Of a stretch of DNA of 64,000 nucleotides, positions 60,763-64,000 are shown piece after piece. The notes under the pieces were generated by a model that saw nothing but the letters and a program-made list of their open reading frames with translations, was not told the DNA's origin and ran no database searches. A program made the position numbers and the translations under genes. This DNA comes from Chrysemys picta bellii (Eukaryota > Chordata > Testudines > Emydidae), in contig NC_088809.1 in assembly GCF_011386835.1 (NCBI RefSeq), positions 2,985,001-3,049,000 on the forward strand. Reading direction: 5' to 3'. Position 1 is the first letter of the stretch. Every line of letters begins with the position of its first letter.

Positions 60763-63535
60763 ATGTTTGGTGCCAAGAGGTGTTTCTGTGGCCCCACAGG
60801 CTCTGCTTTCCAGAAGCATTCTGATACCAGCACCAGTAGGAGTGCATTTCACAAGTATGACTAGACAGAGAAGAACCATGGTTACCCTGGTAAGTAACAG
60901 GGCATTTCCCATACCCTCCCAACCATCAGTGTTTGAATACAATGGCTCCCGACTCAGGTGAGTGAGGGCAGCTCCCCTGCACCTCAGTACAGAATGCTTC
61001 CCCTGAGCTGGGCCAGCAAGCTTCCTTAATAGTAATACTTGAGCAAAGAAGCTTGCCGGGAGAATCCCATGCTGGATTTTCCAGCCCCTAAAGGGTTTGG
61101 GCACTTTGACGGTGTAACATTTACATTGAAGGTGTAATTCTTTATAATGCCATGTAATTAAGCCTGATGTAATCACTTCTTTAGGAGCTGCTCCTCCAAG
61201 GGTGTGGATAATGATCTGTTGGCAAAGGGATGGATCTCTACAGGATAAGGAAGGAAAGGACCTTTTAAAAATCAGTCCCAATAATTGTTTTCACAGACAA
61301 GAAAGTAAATGCAAGTGTCTCCTGCTGTAAAGTGGGTGCTTGGGGCCCAATGCTCATGTGGGACAGCACCAGCTCAGTGGGAGCTTTACTAATCCAAATT
61401 CATTGAGGCACAAAACAGCCTGCAGTTGTGATGGGATTGGGAAGACCCTGTGCACAACCAGTTCCTGTAGTGAATGAGGTTCATCCCTCTAGGGCAACTG
61501 GGTTGGGTATCGGCTCAGCAGCACCACTTTGCAGGGAGCGTTATGCCCCTTACATTTGTCTGCCCATAGCAAGAATAAAATAGCTTCTAAATGCAGCATG
61601 TGAAGCCAAACTGCCTCCTTTACTGATGTGGGGTGAATCATGTGAGACTTTCTCCCTAGTGAAGAGAGGTTTTCAGATCTGCTCCACCATTCAGAATACT
61701 GGTCTAAAACGTAGTCCAGGGATCACTTGCCGCTAATGATAATGCTGTTAGATCATCACTCTGAACAGCTACCGGACAGTGTCCCCTCCTCCTTTTCCCT
61801 TTGCCTCAGGTGGAATAAATGCAGCAGAAGTTTGGGTGTATAGATTTTAACATGCTTAAACAAAGGCAGCTGAAAGTTCAGAGTTGAAGTTATAGCTCAG
61901 CCTGGCATAGTGTGGGGCAAGCTCTGCACAAAGAGCCCATTCACAGCCCCACCAAGGCAGCAGACATCAGACCAGAAGTACCTCCTGCTTTGTATGTTGG
62001 CCCCCCACAAACAGCTGTGGCCATGCACCTCACTGCTGACCTGACTCTCCCTCTGTTCCTCTCCTGGATGAGGGGCACAGGTCCAGCCCATAGGCATCTC
62101 CTGAGTGCAAGCTGACAGTTGTGAGACTTAAGATGGGAAGGGAGATACTCACTAGGAATGTGTTTGAGACTCAACGTGCTTATCTCCTACAGGTTTAGAA
62201 ATGCTGCTTTCATGTCACATCGCTGAGATTGAGGAAGAGATGGCATAATAGAAGCAGATATCCTCTCCCCCTCTGCAGCTCTTGCCTTCTCTACACAGAG
62301 TTGCTTTGAGGCTCTTTGGCTGGGGAAGATCTTTGACTGGTCTTTTAATTATTAGCTGCTTTTTTTTTTTTTTTTAAACCAAGTTCTTCCTTCTTTGAAG
62401 TGGGCAATCCTTTATAGGTAACATTCTTATTGCATTGTGGAGCATTCTTTCTATTTTCCTTCTGCCCTCTTCCCTGCCGTACCCTCACCTGTTCAGCAGT
62501 GCTCCTCACCCATGCAAGGGGTTGAACTTGTGTGTAATTTTTGTGCTCTCAATCCAGTTTCCAGTGGACTTGTGTGCAAGCCACAAAACCCACCTTCACA
62601 GTGGGCACTAATTGGCGCCATTGTTGGCATCTTCAGCAGAGAGGTAAAGTGATGGATGGGCATGGAGTCTGAACTCCCTTTTCCACCTCTAGAGATGGTC
62701 CCTTTAGCCAATATAGAGGCATATTAGAGGTGTACTATGGATGAAGTATATGCTACTGCTGTCCATGTTCTGGTCATCAAAGGATTTCAGTCTGCAGGGC
62801 TGTCAACCCAGCATGTTTCATCAGCACTAAATTAACACAGTTCTTATAGAACAGAAAAAAGAGCAGCCGCTTTCTATACTTCACAGCATTTGGGTTCTTA
62901 ATGGCCGTTTAGGCTTTTTCAGGGACATGCACCATCTGTGGAGATTTCAGAGTCTCTGCGTATTGTTCCTGTCAATAGACGGATAAATCCCCACATTCCA
63001 ATCCTATAAACTAGCCTCGTCCAACAAGCCATGCTGAGAATGGGCCATCCTTCCTCTTTTTCAGGCATTGGTTTCACAGACTTCCAGTTGATATTTGGAT
63101 CCCTGTCTCCTAGCTGCTAACTTTAACCATAAACTAACACTAGGCTTGACAGGATGTATTTATTTTTCTTATTATTTCAGTGGATAATATTGATGTTTAT
63201 TTTCAAGCATTTTTTTTTCTATTTTATCTATTTAATTTTTCACAGTTGTGCAAAATTATTGGAGGTGGAGGGTCAATATCACATGTCAAAATATACAAAG
63301 TAAATAGCCTTAAATCAAACTCTAAGTTGCAGCAATTTTCATTCTTTGCCTGTCTGTAAATGTAGCTTATTGGTGGATTTATTTATTTTTGATCTGTGTG
63401 TGGTGAAATCACCAATTACTGATAAAAATCTAATCGTTCTAAGCCAAACTACCTCTTGGTTTGGCTCCACGAAGGCTCCTTCACAGGCTGTGACCCTCCT
63501 TTCCCTTCCCCCAGGGCTGGAAAAACTCTATATAC
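60763..63535. other. Intronic, nothing recognised
   Basis: A 16-T run lies at 62360-62375. Open frames on both strands near 61.9-62.2 kb overlap each other and match no familiar protein. Confidence 0.4.
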
Positions 63536-63546
63536 TCACTGCAACT

Positions 63547-63754
63547 AGAACAGGAGTACTTGCGGAACCTTAGAGACTAACACATTTATTAGAGCATAAG
63601 CTTTCGTGGATTACAGTCCACTTCTTCGGATGCATAGTGGGCTGTAGTCCACGAAAGCTTATGCTCTAATAAATTTGTTAGTCTCTAAGGTGCCACAAGT
63701 ACTCCTGTTCTTTTTGCGGATACAGACTAACACGGCTGCTACTCTGAAACCTGA
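63547..63754. mobile_element. Palindromic Penelope-like terminal fragment
   Basis: A 208-bp insertion with identical 11-bp duplications TCACTGCAACT at 63536-63546 and 63755-63765. The right arm reads CCACGAAAGCTTATGCTC, TAAGGTGCCACAAGTACTCC and ends GCTACTCTGAAACC. The left arm is its inverse (GGAGTACTTGCGG, GAGCATAAGCTTTCGTGG). On the minus strand the left arm shows CCGAAGA, a GTGG/CCAC stem and GAAA, a hammerhead-like layout in which the expected CTGATGA core is degenerate. Confidence 0.82.
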
Positions 63755-63765
63755 TCACTGCAACT

Positions 63766-64000
63766 GTTTTCTAATAGGTTATTGGGCCCACCATGACAGA
63801 GGGACTGCTGGGCCAAATCTTAGTGGCACGCTGACCCCATGCACCAGGTTGCAATGCCACTCGGTTTGATGGCCCTCTCAAATGGGGGGCCTGAGGCAAA
63901 CTGCCTCTTTTTTGCCTCCTCCTCTCCATGGGCGTCCCTCAGCCCAGTAACTGCAGAAAACTGCAGACATAAACAGGTGTGGGACCAGAACAAACGACTT
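63766..64000. other. Intronic edge, nothing recognised
   Basis: No exon or named repeat seen before the window ends. Confidence 0.4.

Larger units (their letters stand above)
32922..64000 (+). other. SPECC1: SPECC1 intron continuing past the window edge
   Basis: From the phase-1 donor at 32922 to the right edge I find no exon that continues cytospin-B. The expected next exon starts a long coiled-coil coding block of well over 1 kb, and no such open frame exists here on the plus strand. The interval is therefore intron, apart from the candidate alternative first exon at 53249-53288. It holds the R2-like tail, two solo LTRs, several hAT elements and Penelope-like fragments listed separately. 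Confidence 0.7.

Noticed and set aside
60658..61281. 207-codon minus-strand open frame
   Set aside because: It runs from unique intron into a MITE and a G-rich tract; no recognisable protein.

Overview
The window is vertebrate nuclear DNA, almost certainly from a turtle. The evidence is the repeat content: CR1 LINE copies in several subfamilies, a tRNA-derived SINE with a CR1-like tail (the chelonian Cry/PolIII SINE type), many hAT-type miniature elements, Penelope-like terminal fragments, old MIR copies and TG/C-rich microsatellites. There is no operon, Shine-Dalgarno or other prokaryotic structure. The species cannot be named from the sequence.

The only host gene I can support is SPECC1 (cytospin-B), on the plus strand. 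Its first two coding exons are at 27910-28077 (ATG at 27931) and 32786-32921. Together they give 94 codons plus one base and match the start of cytospin-B without a gap. A third candidate exon at 53249-53288 has a strong-context ATG, a 13-codon reading frame and a donor in the same phase as the 32921 donor, so it looks like an alternative first coding exon with its own 5' leader. The large coiled-coil exon expected next is not in the window. The intron after 32921 therefore runs more than 31 kb, past the right edge. No CpG-rich primary promoter was seen, so the main SPECC1 promoter probably lies upstream of base 1.

Layout. 1-6.4 kb: upstream or 5' intronic sequence with small MITEs and an old CR1 3' end. 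6.4-8.0 kb: a head-to-head hAT element carrying two opposed copies of a transposase C-terminus. 8-15 kb: sparse MIR, CR1 and microsatellites plus a clean 311-bp hAT element. 15.2-18 kb: a 2.3-kb decayed CR1 ORF2 followed by a second CR1 3' end. 19.0-19.8 kb: a CR1 with nested MITEs. 20-27 kb: MIR fragments and otherwise featureless sequence. 27.9-32.9 kb: the two SPECC1 exons, with a palindromic Penelope-like insertion and a SINE in the intron between them. 35.5-36 kb: the tail of an R2-like LINE on the minus strand. 37.7-46.5 kb: two same-orientation solo LTRs of one family, each carrying later hAT/MITE insertions, with an 881-bp hAT element between them. 46.5-64 kb: intron with a composite Penelope-like element, the alternative exon, a cluster of GTCTACACT MITEs and a terminal palindromic Penelope-like element.

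The genes here do not form a pathway. The window is one cytoskeletal gene's 5' region and introns, shaped by repeated layers of transposons. Target-site duplications let several insertions be delimited exactly and put in order. Most longer open frames lie in GC-rich MITEs or simple repeats and are not genes.
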